Source: Hyphomicrobium sp. CS1GBMeth3 (GTDB taxonomy: Bacteria > Pseudomonadota > Alphaproteobacteria > Rhizobiales > Hyphomicrobiaceae). Taken from it: a stretch of DNA of 64,000 bases. The position numbers were made by a program, and so were the translations under genes. Position 1 is the stretch's first letter, and each line of letters begins with the position of its first letter. A model generated the notes under the pieces. The model was not told the origin of the DNA, did not search any database, and was given only the letters and a program-made list of their open reading frames with translations. The stretch lies in contig NZ_FPHO01000003.1 of NCBI RefSeq assembly GCF_900117455.1, positions 1,640,501 to 1,704,500 of the forward strand. Reading direction: 5' to 3'. Shown piece by piece: positions 18,580 through 27,186 of this stretch.

Positions 18580-19185
18580 ATGGCTCTTGCCGCGCTAGCG
18601 CTGAATTGCACCTTGAAGGTGTCCGAAGCTGTGTCTTCGACGGACAAACTGCTACACGAGGTGCTGTCTGAGCTCGGTCAATACGGGATTTCCGGCGAAG
18701 TCGTGCGAGTGGTCGATCTCAATATCAAGCCGGGAGTCACCTCCAACGAGGGCTCTGACGATGACTGGCCAGCATTGCGAAAGAAAATTCTGGCCGCTGA
18801 CATTCTCGTTTTCGGCACTCCGATCTGGCTCGGTCAGCCGTCGAGCGTCGCCAAACGAGTGCTGGAGCGCATGGATGCCTTCCTTGGCGAGACGGACGAG
18901 AAGAAGCGCATGCCGCCCTTCGGCAAGGTGGCTGTGGTAGCAATCGTTGGCAACGAGGACGGCGCCCATCACTGTCATGCCGAGATCTTTCAGGCGCTCA
19001 ACGATGTGGGGTTCACGTTGGCGGCAGGCGCCGGCACCTATTGGGTTGGCCAAGCCATGGGTGCGACCGACTACAAGGATCTCGAAACGCCTTACGACAA
19101 GACTGTTCAAACGACACGGATGCTAGCCTCGAACGCCGCGCACCTAGCAAGTCTGCTGAAGTCTAAAGCCTACGCAGGCGTCTAA
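18580..19185 (+). CDS. Flavodoxin-fold NAD(P)H-dependent FMN oxidoreductase
   Basis: This protein of about 201 residues is of the NADPH-dependent FMN reductase/WrbA-like group. It has an N-terminal strand-loop (ALNCTLK, FMN phosphate loop region), ADILVFGTPIWLGQPSS, which is the second flavin-binding loop, and GKVAVVAIVGNEDGAHHC, the third. These proteins bind FMN and reduce quinones, flavins or azo compounds in the cytoplasm. ATG 18580 follows GGGGGAG closely; the longer TTG start four codons earlier is less likely. It is a stand-alone gene. Confidence 0.8.
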   Translation: MALAALALNCTLKVSEAVSSTDKLLHEVLSELGQYGISGEVVRVVDLNIKPGVTSNEGSDDDWPALRKKILAADILVFGTPIWLGQPSSVAKRVLERMDAFLGETDEKKRMPPFGKVAVVAIVGNEDGAHHCHAEIFQALNDVGFTLAAGAGTYWVGQAMGATDYKDLETPYDKTVQTTRMLASNAAHLASLLKSKAYAGV

Positions 19186-19387
19186 GCTGCGCCGCAGCCC
19201 GCAGAGCGCTGCGTTCTCCGTGCTCTTCCTAGGTGCTGGACGTTTGACCGCGAGGGAAACCCGGAGAGCCGGGGTCCGATTGTAAGGGATGGACTCTCTT
19301 GCCTCCCTCAAGCACCTATCACTTATGACAGTTTGTCAACAAAGCCGTGCGGGATAGCTTGCAGGCGAAGGTGACTATTTAGGAGAA

Positions 19388-19696
19388 GTGCCCAGCCCCG
19401 CGAGGTTCCGAGGGTCGGCGTTCCCTTGCACCTCGAGCGAGGCATCGGTGGCCAGGAAGTTCACATTTGTGGTCAAAGCGGGCAGCGGCGGAGCACCATG
19501 GTGCCTGCTCGATGAGAGCCACAACGTTCGGATCAAACTTTCACCCCCAATCGATATTCAGCACGCGATGAAGGTAGCTGTCTTTCTGAACGCGAACATT
19601 GCGGATATTGAAGTGAAAACCGGGGCGTCCAACGCCTTGAGCAACGGCGAAACGACGACGTTTGGCGGATGCTGGGCGACGGTGTTCAACCGTTGA
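19388..19696 (+). CDS. Hypothetical protein, possibly truncated at its N terminus
   Basis: The frame has no known motif, but third codon positions are strongly G/C biased from about residue 20 onward (KFTFVVKAGSGGAPWCLLDE and on to GGCWATVFNR), as in genuine genes here. The possible GTG start sits only two bases after AGGAG, and the first 20 residues look unlike protein. The real product may be the C-terminal part of an older gene or a small protein with another start. Confidence 0.33.
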   Translation: MPSPARFRGSAFPCTSSEASVARKFTFVVKAGSGGAPWCLLDESHNVRIKLSPPIDIQHAMKVAVFLNANIADIEVKTGASNALSNGETTTFGGCWATVFNR

Positions 19697-19981
19697 GGCG
19701 TAAATGATCGTGAGTGTTCTGCTTGCCTCGTTTTACGCCTACCGGCTGCATTCTTTGCGCTTTCCAAAGATAAGCTCCCTGAGCCGTGATTCCTCGCATC
19801 ATGGGTTTTGGATCAATACTTGACGGGACAGATTCGCGAAACGCTCAAGCAGTAGCCACTCCTGGCCACCGTCTTTCGGCAGCGCGGCCCCCCTCGTCGA
19901 GAGCGACGGCGCGCCAATCGCCATTTCGCGCTTGCAAAGAGGAAGGCCTCACGTCCTAAGTTCATCTAAGCTTTACTTTGC

Positions 19982-20284
19982 CTAGTAAGGCGCGTTCGGG
20001 GGAGGGACAGGTTCAACGGGTTCGATTTCATAGCCCGCTTCGCCGGTCGATGTCCCGTCGGCGCCACCTTCTTCCCTCTCGGCCGCGTAGATATCCTCGG
20101 GTGCCGTCGGCACACGCGCTGCGGGTGTGTCCGTGCCAGGATTCGCTGGTCCGGCATTACTCGGCGCCGGCCGTTGATTGCGCTCATTGTTTGGGTCCAA
20201 TGGCGACGCGCCGGACGACTGAGCCATGGCCGGGGTGGACGCCGCTAGAAATGCACCAAGAAGGGACACGAGCAATTTTGTCAT
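19982..20284 (-). CDS. Small secreted proline-rich protein
   Basis: This protein of about 100 residues starts MTKLLVSLLGAFLAASTPAM, a clear signal peptide cleaved near AMA/QSS. The mature part is disordered, rich in Pro, Asn, Glu and Ala, ending PVEPVPPPNAPY. GGAG lies eight bases before the start. It belongs to a local group of small secreted proteins (19982-23670); the function is unknown. Confidence 0.65.
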   Translation of the reverse strand: MTKLLVSLLGAFLAASTPAMAQSSGASPLDPNNERNQRPAPSNAGPANPGTDTPAARVPTAPEDIYAAEREEGGADGTSTGEAGYEIEPVEPVPPPNAPY

Positions 20285-20341
20285 TGAAAGCTCCTTACAA
20301 TAACTCCCCACAAATTTGCGCGCACCCCCGCAACCGGCTGG

Positions 20342-20638
20342 CTATTCGGCTGGCGCGCGCGCCGGTTCGTCACGCGCATCTGCGCAATACTCTCCGTTCC
20401 AGTATTTGAACGTGCCGCAATCGTCTGGCCTCAACTCTCTCCAACCATAAACCCGGACATCTGAGTGGTCAGGGGGAACAGCGACGGCGGTGTCATCGGA
20501 GTACATCTCAACGGTGCCGCCAGCATTTGGAACATCGCCGTCGACATAAACCTCCTGAGCGAATGCACCGGCGCCAAAAGCGACGGTAGCGCAGATGACG
20601 AATAAGCTACGCACAGATTCCTCCATTCGACTTTTCAT
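20342..20638 (-). CDS. Small secreted protein with a Cys pair
   Basis: This 98-residue protein has an N-terminal signal peptide (VRSLFVICATVAFGAGAFAQ) and a mature acidic part with WRELRPDDCGTFKYWNGEYC, which carries two cysteines ten residues apart, likely a disulfide. Similar C-terminal YWNGxxCxDAR motifs occur in small Rhizobiales secreted proteins, usually uncharacterised. Start ATG 20638; ATG 20626 is possible. Confidence 0.6.
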   Translation of the reverse strand: MKSRMEESVRSLFVICATVAFGAGAFAQEVYVDGDVPNAGGTVEMYSDDTAVAVPPDHSDVRVYGWRELRPDDCGTFKYWNGEYCADARDEPARAPAE

Positions 20639-20811
20639 CTTCGCTTTGTGGATTAAATTGCGCTCCCCGCGAAAGCGTTCCCGCCTATCGGCCGCTGCGT
20701 TTGCCTTTCGCAGTCCAGACAGCCTGTGTTTCCGCGGAACATTAGGCAAAGGACGAGTGTTTAATTCTGCGCAACGTGCTCATCACAGCGAATGCTTGGA
20801 GCCAAAAAAAA

Positions 20812-21027
20812 ATGAAGAGAATAGTGTGGGCTACTGTGGCAATTCTGGCGATCTGCTCCCCCGCGATCGCTGAAGAATATTATATCGTTCGTGAAGGCGA
20901 CGATAAGGAGTGCAAGATTGTTGAGACTAGGCCTACCGAGGAAACAGTCGTGGTGATCGGCGATCGAGCCTATGTGACTCGCGAAGAGGCCGAGAAAGAG
21001 CTTGCCGTTGTTTGTGAAGATGACTGA
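20812..21027 (+). CDS. Small secreted protein, unknown function
   Basis: This 71-residue protein starts MKRIVWATVAILAICSPAIA, a signal peptide, followed by an acidic domain (EEYYIVREGDDKECKIVETR, then VVVIGDRAYVTREEAEKEL and a final Cys). TTGGAG precedes the ATG by about ten bases. The two cysteines could form a disulfide. The repeat-free beta-alpha look resembles small periplasmic Rhizobiales proteins. A strong hairpin follows at 21035. Confidence 0.65.
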   Translation: MKRIVWATVAILAICSPAIAEEYYIVREGDDKECKIVETRPTEETVVVIGDRAYVTREEAEKELAVVCEDD

Positions 21028-21034
21028 GGTCGTT

Positions 21035-21058
21035 GGGGGCGCCGACAGCGGCGCCCCC
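21035..21058 (+). terminator. Hairpin after the 20812 gene
   Basis: A perfect 10-bp stem GGGGGCGCCG / CGGCGCCCCC with an ACAG loop lies eight bases after the stop codon. There is no strong T tract, so it may act as a weak intrinsic terminator or an mRNA-stabilising hairpin. Confidence 0.6.
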
Positions 21059-21229
21059 CATCCGCTAGAGTGTCGCTGACGACAGCGCGTTCAGGTGACG
21101 AGCCGAGTTCAAAAGGGGCTGCCGCGTGGATCTAACGCCCGAACCATTCTGACGATCGGACCCATCCCGACCGCGGCGGCTATCAAATGGCTTTTCCTCA
21201 ATGTACTGAGCCGCCTAGGCAGGATAAAA

Positions 21230-21255
21230 CTGTGGGGCGCCAGCGCGCCCCACAG
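21230..21255 (-). terminator. Intrinsic terminator of the DUF1236 gene
   Basis: A perfect 11-bp stem, CTGTGGGGCGC with GCGCCCCACAG and a four-base loop, lies just past the stop of the minus-strand gene. On the minus strand it is followed by TTTTATCC, a T tract. Confidence 0.75.
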
Positions 21256-21263
21256 CCTCCGGC

Positions 21264-21995
21264 CTACGCGACGATTAGGATGTCGACGATCGCCAACGTA
21301 TCGGGATCCACGATCACCACCTTGTCTTCGAAGATGAAGTACTTGTAGCGGCGGTACTCCGGCACGATGACGATGACCTCTTGCGGCACGGTATAGAGCG
21401 TCACGCTACGTGGAACAGAGACGCCGATGTTGAGGTCGATGCTGATATCTTTGACGACGGCTTCGGACTTGTGAGACCGGAACGCGGACTGGACCTTGGT
21501 CCGCTTTTCGCCCGACAGCTGGGTTACGCTGCCTTTCGGGCTATCAGTACCGGCAGTGCCTTCGGACGCGCCCGATGTTGCGCTGCCTTCGGGTTTCCGG
21601 TCCTCTGCTGACTCTTTCGAACGTTCCTTTCGATCATCTGCTGACTTGGAGCCGTCGCGGCCTGCCTCTCCGCTTGACTCGCCCGTCGTGGCTGCATCGT
21701 CTCGACCTTTTTGCGCGTCGGCAGAACCGCCGGATCGCGCGCCGTCCATGCGCTCCATTCCTTCGGAGCGGTCTCGTCCTCGCAGGCCTTTTTCAGATGC
21801 CGGGCCACGCTCGAGTGCGGGCCCCTTGTCCGATTCCATACCCGGCGGCGCCGTCGCACCAGGTGACGGCATGTCTCTGGATGAGGGTGCAGCTCCACTC
21901 GGGCCGCCTCCATCTGGACTTTGTGCCAACGCCGATCCCGCCATAACGGAGAGAGCGGCTGCGCTTGTGCAAATGAGCAAGGTTGTCTTTTTCAT
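21264..21995 (-). CDS. Secreted DUF1236-family protein
   Basis: This 243-residue protein starts MKKTTLLICTSAAALSVMAG, a signal peptide, after CAGGAGCATCAAA. A long disordered Ser/Gly/Glu/Asp/Arg-rich region (residues 25-160) is followed by a C-terminal DUF1236 domain: VQSAFRSHKSEAVVKDISID, then GVSVPRSVTLYTVPQEVIVI and KYFIFEDKVVIVDPDTLAIV. DUF1236 proteins are periplasmic, common in Hyphomicrobiales and without assigned function. The domain is complete and has its own terminator downstream. Confidence 0.8.
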   Translation of the reverse strand: MKKTTLLICTSAAALSVMAGSALAQSPDGGGPSGAAPSSRDMPSPGATAPPGMESDKGPALERGPASEKGLRGRDRSEGMERMDGARSGGSADAQKGRDDAATTGESSGEAGRDGSKSADDRKERSKESAEDRKPEGSATSGASEGTAGTDSPKGSVTQLSGEKRTKVQSAFRSHKSEAVVKDISIDLNIGVSVPRSVTLYTVPQEVIVIVPEYRRYKYFIFEDKVVIVDPDTLAIVDILIVA

Positions 21996-22170
21996 TTTGA
22001 TGCTCCTGAGCCGAATCCCCGACGTGGAGCACAACATGCGAAACACAACGCTGTTCCAGCGATTCGACTGCGGCCTGCGCTTCCCCTGTTCAGGATGGAA
22101 TTTATTTTGGCCGTAGGAACTTTGCCGCCATTGCTCATGTTTTGCAGAAACACAACAGGAGAAAACGGCT

Positions 22171-22362
22171 ATGGCCAATAACGACCCGAACCGCCGACAG
22201 AGCGGTCAGAACGAGCGCGACCGCCAGCAGGACCAGCAGGGCGGCCAAAAGCAAACCGACGAACAGCGGCAGGCGGAAGAGCGCCGCCGGCAACAGCAAG
22301 GAGGCCAAGGCGGTCGCGACAGGCAGCAGGGCGGGGACCAGGACCCCGGCGGTCAGCGATAG
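22171..22362 (+). CDS. Small Gln/Arg-rich hydrophilic protein
   Basis: This 63-residue protein is made almost entirely of Gln, Arg, Gly, Asp and Glu (MANNDPNRRQSGQNERDRQQ and onward). ACAGGAGAAAACGGCT precedes the start, and a strong hairpin follows the stop by eight bases. Low-complexity hydrophilin-like or stress-associated proteins have this look; the function is unknown. The clean start signal and terminator support a real gene. Confidence 0.65.
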   Translation: MANNDPNRRQSGQNERDRQQDQQGGQKQTDEQRQAEERRRQQQGGQGGRDRQQGGDQDPGGQR

Positions 22363-22369
22363 GAGACAA

Positions 22370-22399
22370 AGATAGGGCGACGGTTGCGTCGCCCTATCT
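22370..22399 (+). terminator. Strong hairpin after the Gln/Arg-rich gene
   Basis: A perfect 13-bp stem AGATAGGGCGACG / CGTCGCCCTATCT with a GTTG loop. No long T tract follows on either strand. It lies between two short plus-strand genes and probably ends the first. Confidence 0.65.
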
Positions 22400-22446
22400 A
22401 TGTTCCTGGACGCAAATGGTTCGAAATCAATTCAGGCTTGGTTAGA

Positions 22447-22767
22447 ATGCAAGACGCTGACTCCACCCCTAAAGACCCGAAGGACTTGTCTGACTCCGGC
22501 ATCGCCGCAGAGCTCGGTCAGGAGGCACTCGACGATATCAAAGCGACCGCCAGGGACGTTGCGGATAGAGTATCGGAGGTCGCATCAGAAACCGCCGAAA
22601 ACATTTCACATACGGCTGAGGTTGCTTACGAGCGTCCTGCCGACTTTATCGAATACGTCTTCAGATCGACCAAGCGCTTTGCAAGGCAACGCCCGCTCGA
22701 TGCCGTCGTTATCGCCGCTGGCGTCGCATTCGTGGTGGGAGCACTTTCACAGGTCGGGCGGCGTTGA
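22447..22767 (+). CDS. DUF883/ElaB-like membrane-anchored helical protein
   Basis: This 106-residue protein has a long amphipathic helix (about residues 20-70; ELGQEALDDIKATARDVADR) and ends in a basic RST segment, a glycine-rich membrane helix (RPLDAVVIAAGVAFVVGAL) and GRR. This is the ElaB/YqjD/YgaM pattern, in which stationary-phase inner-membrane proteins associate with ribosomes. ATG 22447 was chosen because the earlier in-frame start lies inside the preceding hairpin. Confidence 0.7.
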   Translation: MQDADSTPKDPKDLSDSGIAAELGQEALDDIKATARDVADRVSEVASETAENISHTAEVAYERPADFIEYVFRSTKRFARQRPLDAVVIAAGVAFVVGALSQVGRR

Positions 22768-23240
22768 ACGTCAGACCGATTCCTAAAAACCGTTAGCTTG
22801 TTTGCCTCCCGGATGTAGCTTCGACAGTCTGCACGCTCTCGTGTCGGGTACGATTGCGGATGTCGTAGCTTGGGATCTTATTGCGAGCTGCCGTCGCGGC
22901 AAAAGCTGGCACGCAGGCCGCGACAGCCACAGTACGGCAGCTAAAGCCTTGGCTGCTCCCCTTTTCCATTAGCCCGGCGTCGCAAACAGTTTCGCACCCG
23001 AGCTTTGAGTGCTTACCGTGAAGGCAGTCTGCAAGCTCTCTGATTGCTTTGGAGATCGCCGTAGACGGCTTTATTGCTTGGAGCTTTGGCGTCGTCGCCG
23101 ATCGCGGCGAGTTCGGCGCGAAGGGCATCTCGAAACGACCTCGTCTCTGGACGGTCGCCTGGATTTCCAGATCTGCCCGAAGGGCATCTACAGCTGCGCC
23201 TTCCGGAGGCGGGGTGAGCCTCCGGGGTTAGGGGGAGTTG
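22768..23240. other. Intergenic stretch, possible small secreted-protein remnant
   Basis: In these 473 bases a minus-strand frame (about 22800-22970) reads MEKGSSQGFSCRTVAVAACV and then PAFAATAARNKIPSYDIRN, which resembles the signal peptide and mature start of a small Rhizobiales secreted protein, but it loses this character afterwards. It may be a decayed gene. Nothing else was recognised. Confidence 0.3.
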
Positions 23241-23670
23241 ATGGCAGAGAAGACCGCACCTGTTGAGACGGGCGTCATCGAACACGTGGAGGATGTTGCC
23301 CGTAACGAATTGACGAACCGTACTGTGATTGATTCCACCAAATCGGTTCTGACTACGCATGAGCGCGAACTGCGACGCGCTGGAGTCACGCCACAGAGGT
23401 TTCACGAAGCCTACGAAGTACGGAACGACTTATATCAAGCGCTCGCTAGCGATCCCGAAGTCCAAGGGATCGTCGGCCCTTGGTCCCAAGGACGAGGCGG
23501 CACCCGACATAGAATGGGAAGTGGAGCTTATGTCGCTGAAGGTAACTTCAACAAATTGGGATGTGAACGACGACAAGCGCCCTTGGAAGGGAAGAAACCC
23601 ATCTCAATCGCGATATCGCTTCTTCAGGATCGATGATTCTCAGCTCTGGCGTTACGTTCACTTAAAATGA
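23241..23670 (+). pseudogene. Hypothetical gene split by a frameshift
   Basis: From ATG 23241 (after GGGGGAGTTG) the frame reads MAEKTAPVETGVIEHVEDVA and on to SDPEVQGIVGP near base 23480, after which it becomes Gly/Arg-rich and atypical. The neighbouring frame from about 23482 reads GPKDEAAPDIEWEVELMSLK, then VTSTNWDVNDDKRPWKGRN and ends SQLWRYVHLK, with better third-position G/C. Joining the two gives a coherent protein of about 143 residues. A single inserted base near CCTTGGT would explain it. No family was recognised. It could also be a sequencing error. Confidence 0.5.
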
Positions 23671-24206
23671 GCTTTGGCGAGAATGCGGTCACTATGTTGC
23701 TATTGGCGAAGATGAGCCGATTGGTTGTGCGAACGTCGTCGGTGGAGAGGCTGACGATGATCTCACCGCGTGAGTCGCTAAGAGTCCGAGCCGTTTTGGC
23801 GCATACTGGATAGGTCCGCTCTTCGCAGTAGGCCGGTCGAATACCTGGATGGCATGAAGCATGATCATGTGATGGATTCGATGCCCGCCTTTCCTCCATC
23901 GGATTTGCTCGCCGAGCGGGCAAGGCAGAGAGGTTAATAGGGAACGGCAGCAATTTGGGCTTGTGGGAGAAGCCTCACCGGAAGCCGTCTGCTTAAGTCA
24001 ACACCTAAGTCCTAGCGGAGGACCAAGAGCAGGGTTTCAGCTGCTCCAGCCAGATCAATCGATCAGACTGACTGGCACACACGTAGCAGGCGCCTGACAG
24101 ATATCTCTGCTAAACCCTCTGCGGGGCCCACTGAGGAAAAACCCAGGGCCGGTGCAGGCGGGGATTCGACTGCACCGGCCCTCAATGCTTGTTCATTTGT
24201 TGCGGA
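23671..24206. other. Intergenic stretch downstream of xoxF
   Basis: These 536 bases hold no recognisable gene. A minus-strand frame of 109 codons (23624-23953) lacks any motif and a good start. The xoxF terminator lies at the right end and is listed separately. Confidence 0.4.
24145..24182 (-). terminator. Intrinsic terminator of xoxF
   Basis: A perfect 13-bp inverted repeat, AGGGCCGGTGCAG and CTGCACCGGCCCT, encloses a 12-base loop. On the minus strand it follows the xoxF stop by 24 bases and is followed by GGGTTTTTCC, a T tract. Confidence 0.85.
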
Positions 24207-26027
24207 TTATGGCAGCGAGTAGACCGTCAGCGTGCCGCCGAGAGCGGTGAACTCCTTCAGTCCCGCGTAGTTGCCAACCGCTCCGAGGCCGTCAGTCGGT
24301 TTGTCGAGGCCAGCGGCAAGACCGATCCCAGCCCAGCCGCCGACGCCGGAGTATAGACCGACGTACTGCTTGCCCTTGTGCTCGTAGGTGAACACGTTGC
24401 CGATTGAGCCGGAAGGCAAGCGGTGCTTGAACAGCTCTTTGCCGTCCTTTTGATCGCGGCACTTGAAGTAACCCTCAAGCGTGCCGTGACAGAAGATGCC
24501 ACCGGCCGTCGTCAGAATGCCTGACCAAACCGAGAATGGCTCATCGTGCTTCCAGACGATTTCGCCCTTGGCCGCATCCCAAGCCGTCACGTGCCCGGTA
24601 TGGTCTTGGCCCTCAGGCGGAAACATGGACAGTGTCGCCCCGACATAGGGCTGGCCGGGTGTGTACGAGACCTTGAACGGTTCGTAGTCCATGCAGACGT
24701 TGTTGACGGGAATATAGAAGAGGCCTGTCAGCGGCGAGTAGGCCGCCGGCTCCTGGTCTTTGAAGCCCAGGGCCGCGGGGCAGATATTCTTGGTGTTGAC
24801 GTCCTGACCACTAAGGAAAGTGGACTTCTCCGGGACGACCTGCGGTCGTCCATACTCGGGGCTTGACTTGTCCATGACCACGCCTGTCGACCAGTTGAGG
24901 TCCTTGTCGTAGGGCTTGGCGACGAGGATCTCCCCCGTTGCTCGGTCGAGCGTGTACCCGAAGCCGTTGCGGTCGAAGTGCACGAGTACGTTATGCTTAT
25001 TGCCGCCGATCTCCATGTCGTCGACGAGGATCATCTCGTTAACGCCATCGTAGTCCCATTCGTCAAACGGCGTCATCTGGTAGGCCCATGCGGCCATGCC
25101 CGTGTCGGGATTGCGGGCGATGATGCTCATGGTCCACTTCTGATCAATGGGCTTGCCGTCGGGTCCGGCCCGCTGCACCGGGTTCCAAGTCGAAGGATTA
25201 GCCGTCCCATAGTAGAAGAGATTGAGATCGGGATCCCAAGAATACCAGCCCCAGGTGGTGCCGCCGCCGATCTTCCATTGATCTCCGGTCCATGTCTTGA
25301 GCGAGCTGTCTTTGCCGACAGGTTTGCCAAGTGACATCGTCTTCTCGGGATCCATCAGGATCTCGTTATCCGGACCGATCGTGTAGGCGCGCCACACTTG
25401 CTTACCGTCTTTGAGATTGTACGCAGTAATGTGGCCGCGCACGCCGAACTCGGCGCCGGAGATTCCGACGATAACCTTGTCCTTGATGACAACGGGCGCG
25501 CTCGTGCCGGTTTCCCCCTTCTTGGGATCGCCGTTCACGACCTTCCACATCTCCTTGCCGGTCTTCGCGTCGAGCGCCACGACCGTCGTATCAGCCTGGT
25601 GCAGGATGATCATGCCTTCGCCGTAGGCAACGCCACGATTGACAGTGTCGCAGCACATGACCGGAATGACGGACGGATCCTGCTTAGGCTCATAGCTCCA
25701 CAGGATCCTTTGATCATTATCGAGATCGAGCGCATAGACGGGGTTCGGAAACGGACCGTGGACATACATGATGTTGTCCACGACCAGCGGCGAGCCTTCA
25801 TGTCCACGCAGGACGCCGGTGGAGAACTGCCAGACCACCCTTAGATCCTTCACGTTCTCGGTGTTGATCTGATCGAGCTTCGAATAGCGGGTGTTGGCAT
25901 AGTCACCCGTTTGCATGGCCCAGTTGGCCGGGGTCTCGGCGAGCTTCGTCAGCTCATCATTGGCGATTGCCGGTGTCGCCACGGCGGCACAGGCAAGCCA
26001 CGCATATGCGTATGCATGGTTCTGCAT
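24207..26027 (-). CDS. xoxF: Lanthanide-dependent methanol dehydrogenase XoxF
   Basis: This 606-residue periplasmic PQQ quinoprotein oxidises methanol to formaldehyde or formate. The signal peptide ends [11 protein letters not shown]. Family features are [10 protein letters not shown] (adjacent-cysteine disulfide next to PQQ), the metal-binding Glu in [12 protein letters not shown], the PQQ-stacking Trp in [16 protein letters not shown], the Asn in [11 protein letters not shown], and the [13 protein letters not shown] motif. The last carries the catalytic Asp and the additional Asp two residues on, diagnostic of lanthanide rather than calcium enzymes. ATG 26027 was chosen because AAGGAA lies six bases upstream and the signal peptide starts there. 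A perfect terminator follows. No xoxG or xoxJ is adjacent; those sit with the other PQQ enzyme 11 kb away. A small secreted protein gene lies 80 bases upstream on the same strand. Confidence 0.93.
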   Translation of the reverse strand: MQNHAYAYAWLACAAVATPAIANDELTKLAETPANWAMQTGDYANTRYSKLDQINTENVKDLRVVWQFSTGVLRGHEGSPLVVDNIMYVHGPFPNPVYALDLDNDQRILWSYEPKQDPSVIPVMCCDTVNRGVAYGEGMIILHQADTTVVALDAKTGKEMWKVVNGDPKKGETGTSAPVVIKDKVIVGISGAEFGVRGHITAYNLKDGKQVWRAYTIGPDNEILMDPEKTMSLGKPVGKDSSLKTWTGDQWKIGGGTTWGWYSWDPDLNLFYYGTANPSTWNPVQRAGPDGKPIDQKWTMSIIARNPDTGMAAWAYQMTPFDEWDYDGVNEMILVDDMEIGGNKHNVLVHFDRNGFGYTLDRATGEILVAKPYDKDLNWSTGVVMDKSSPEYGRPQVVPEKSTFLSGQDVNTKNICPAALGFKDQEPAAYSPLTGLFYIPVNNVCMDYEPFKVSYTPGQPYVGATLSMFPPEGQDHTGHVTAWDAAKGEIVWKHDEPFSVWSGILTTAGGIFCHGTLEGYFKCRDQKDGKELFKHRLPSGSIGNVFTYEHKGKQYVGLYSGVGGWAGIGLAAGLDKPTDGLGAVGNYAGLKEFTALGGTLTVYSLP

Positions 26028-26107
26028 CACGGAGTTCCTTGGGTTCGATATTTGCGATGAGGGAGAACGCATCGGCTACGTTGCATCCTCCCGTGATGGT
26101 TGGCTCG

Positions 26108-26398
26108 CTACTCGGCCTGAGTCTTAAGTACCTCGCCATCCTTGACGAAGAGGGAGTCTCCGATCTGAGACATTACCGCCTCGCCGTTGGGACCGGCTAC
26201 GCTACAGCCCTCAGCACAGAACTCTTGATCCACGGTTGCGGAATCACCGGCACCTATCTTGAGCTTGTGATCCGTTCCGGCGTGACTGAGAGTGACCTCG
26301 CGCTCGTCGGCGTCCTCATTGGCAATCGTCAATGACCATGCGGGACCGGCCAGGAGAAATGCGGCCGCCGTGACGGTGGCCACCAACTTTGTGATCAT
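26108..26398 (-). CDS. Small secreted protein upstream of xoxF
   Basis: This 96-residue protein has a signal peptide (MITKLVATVTAAAFLLAGPA), then a compact beta-rich domain with SLTIANEDADEREVTLSHAG and ATVDQEFCAEGCSVAGPNGE, containing a CxxxC cysteine pair. ATG 26398 is preceded by GGAGTAGGAGCC. Acidic residues are frequent, but there is no EF-hand and it does not resemble lanmodulin. It is on the same strand as xoxF with an 80-base gap, so cotranscription is plausible. A role in methanol oxidation or metal handling is inference from position only. Confidence 0.65.
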   Translation of the reverse strand: MITKLVATVTAAAFLLAGPAWSLTIANEDADEREVTLSHAGTDHKLKIGAGDSATVDQEFCAEGCSVAGPNGEAVMSQIGDSLFVKDGEVLKTQAE

Positions 26399-27186
26399 GG
26401 CTCCTACTCCACAGATTTGTCTGCAGATGCAGACTGGTTGGGTCGACGGAAGAAACCGCCGCTGATCCGCATGTGGAGATTTGGTTCGATAGGTTCCAAT
26501 TGAACACAACCGGCCCCATGATTGAAATTTTCAATTGGCCGGAAATCGGCCACATGCCTCCAGGCGTGCAGCCGCTGTAGAAGGCGTCATTCGTAGAACG
26601 GCCAGCGGGCAAGCAAGAAGCTGAAACAATCAAGACAAGATTTGCCCTCTGTGTCGTGCGCCCTGCCAAAGGGACCGGCTGAGCGCATAGCAGCCTTGCC
26701 GCACCCAACCGCAAGAATGACGGTCAAGCCACTAGCGGATCGGTGTCGTGAACGGCTTTTGCATGCCGTGTGACGCGCACCCAGGGGCAAACCCGATCGA
26801 TGTGCTGCAGCAAAATAAGGAGACTGCGATAGAAGGAGCGATGTTCACGGAGGCCTGTGTAGTGCAGACGCACTCGCCGCACTGTACGCGCATGCATCGT
26901 GCCACGCTCTCAGCCGGTTCTTCTAGGCACTCGGGCCAAATACCGAGGTGCGCCGGACCAAATGACATACACGTCAACGCCCGACATCATTGAAGCCGAC
27001 TTTCGTATCACCGGCGGTCGTCCTCCGCGGAACTGCTCGGGGTAGGTCACATCTGCATTTCCCGGGCTCTCTAGCTCGCCGATGCTGATGTTGTTTTGCT
27101 GCGAAGCTAGCTGGAGCTCGATATTGATTCCAATTAAAATCAACCCCATCTCTCATAGAAAATAACAATGGGTAATGCGAGTAACG
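26399..27186. promoter_or_regulatory. Divergent control region between the xoxF unit and the LysR regulator
   Basis: These 788 bases have no convincing gene. The region near 26496-26538 holds nested inverted repeats: ATTGAAA-T-TTTCAAT (26521-26535, perfect) and outer CCAATTG (26496-26502) / CAATTGG (26532-26538). They lie about 100-140 bases upstream of the small secreted protein start, a plausible operator for a LysR-type regulator. The bases just upstream of the LysR gene are A/T-rich. Confidence 0.45.

Noticed and set aside
22793..23128. Minus-strand frame with a signal-like segment
   Set aside because: Only a short stretch resembles a secreted protein; the rest is not coherent, so it is mentioned only as a possible remnant.
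23624..23953. 109-codon minus-strand frame downstream of xoxF
   Set aside because: It has no start signal, motif or coding-like codon use.
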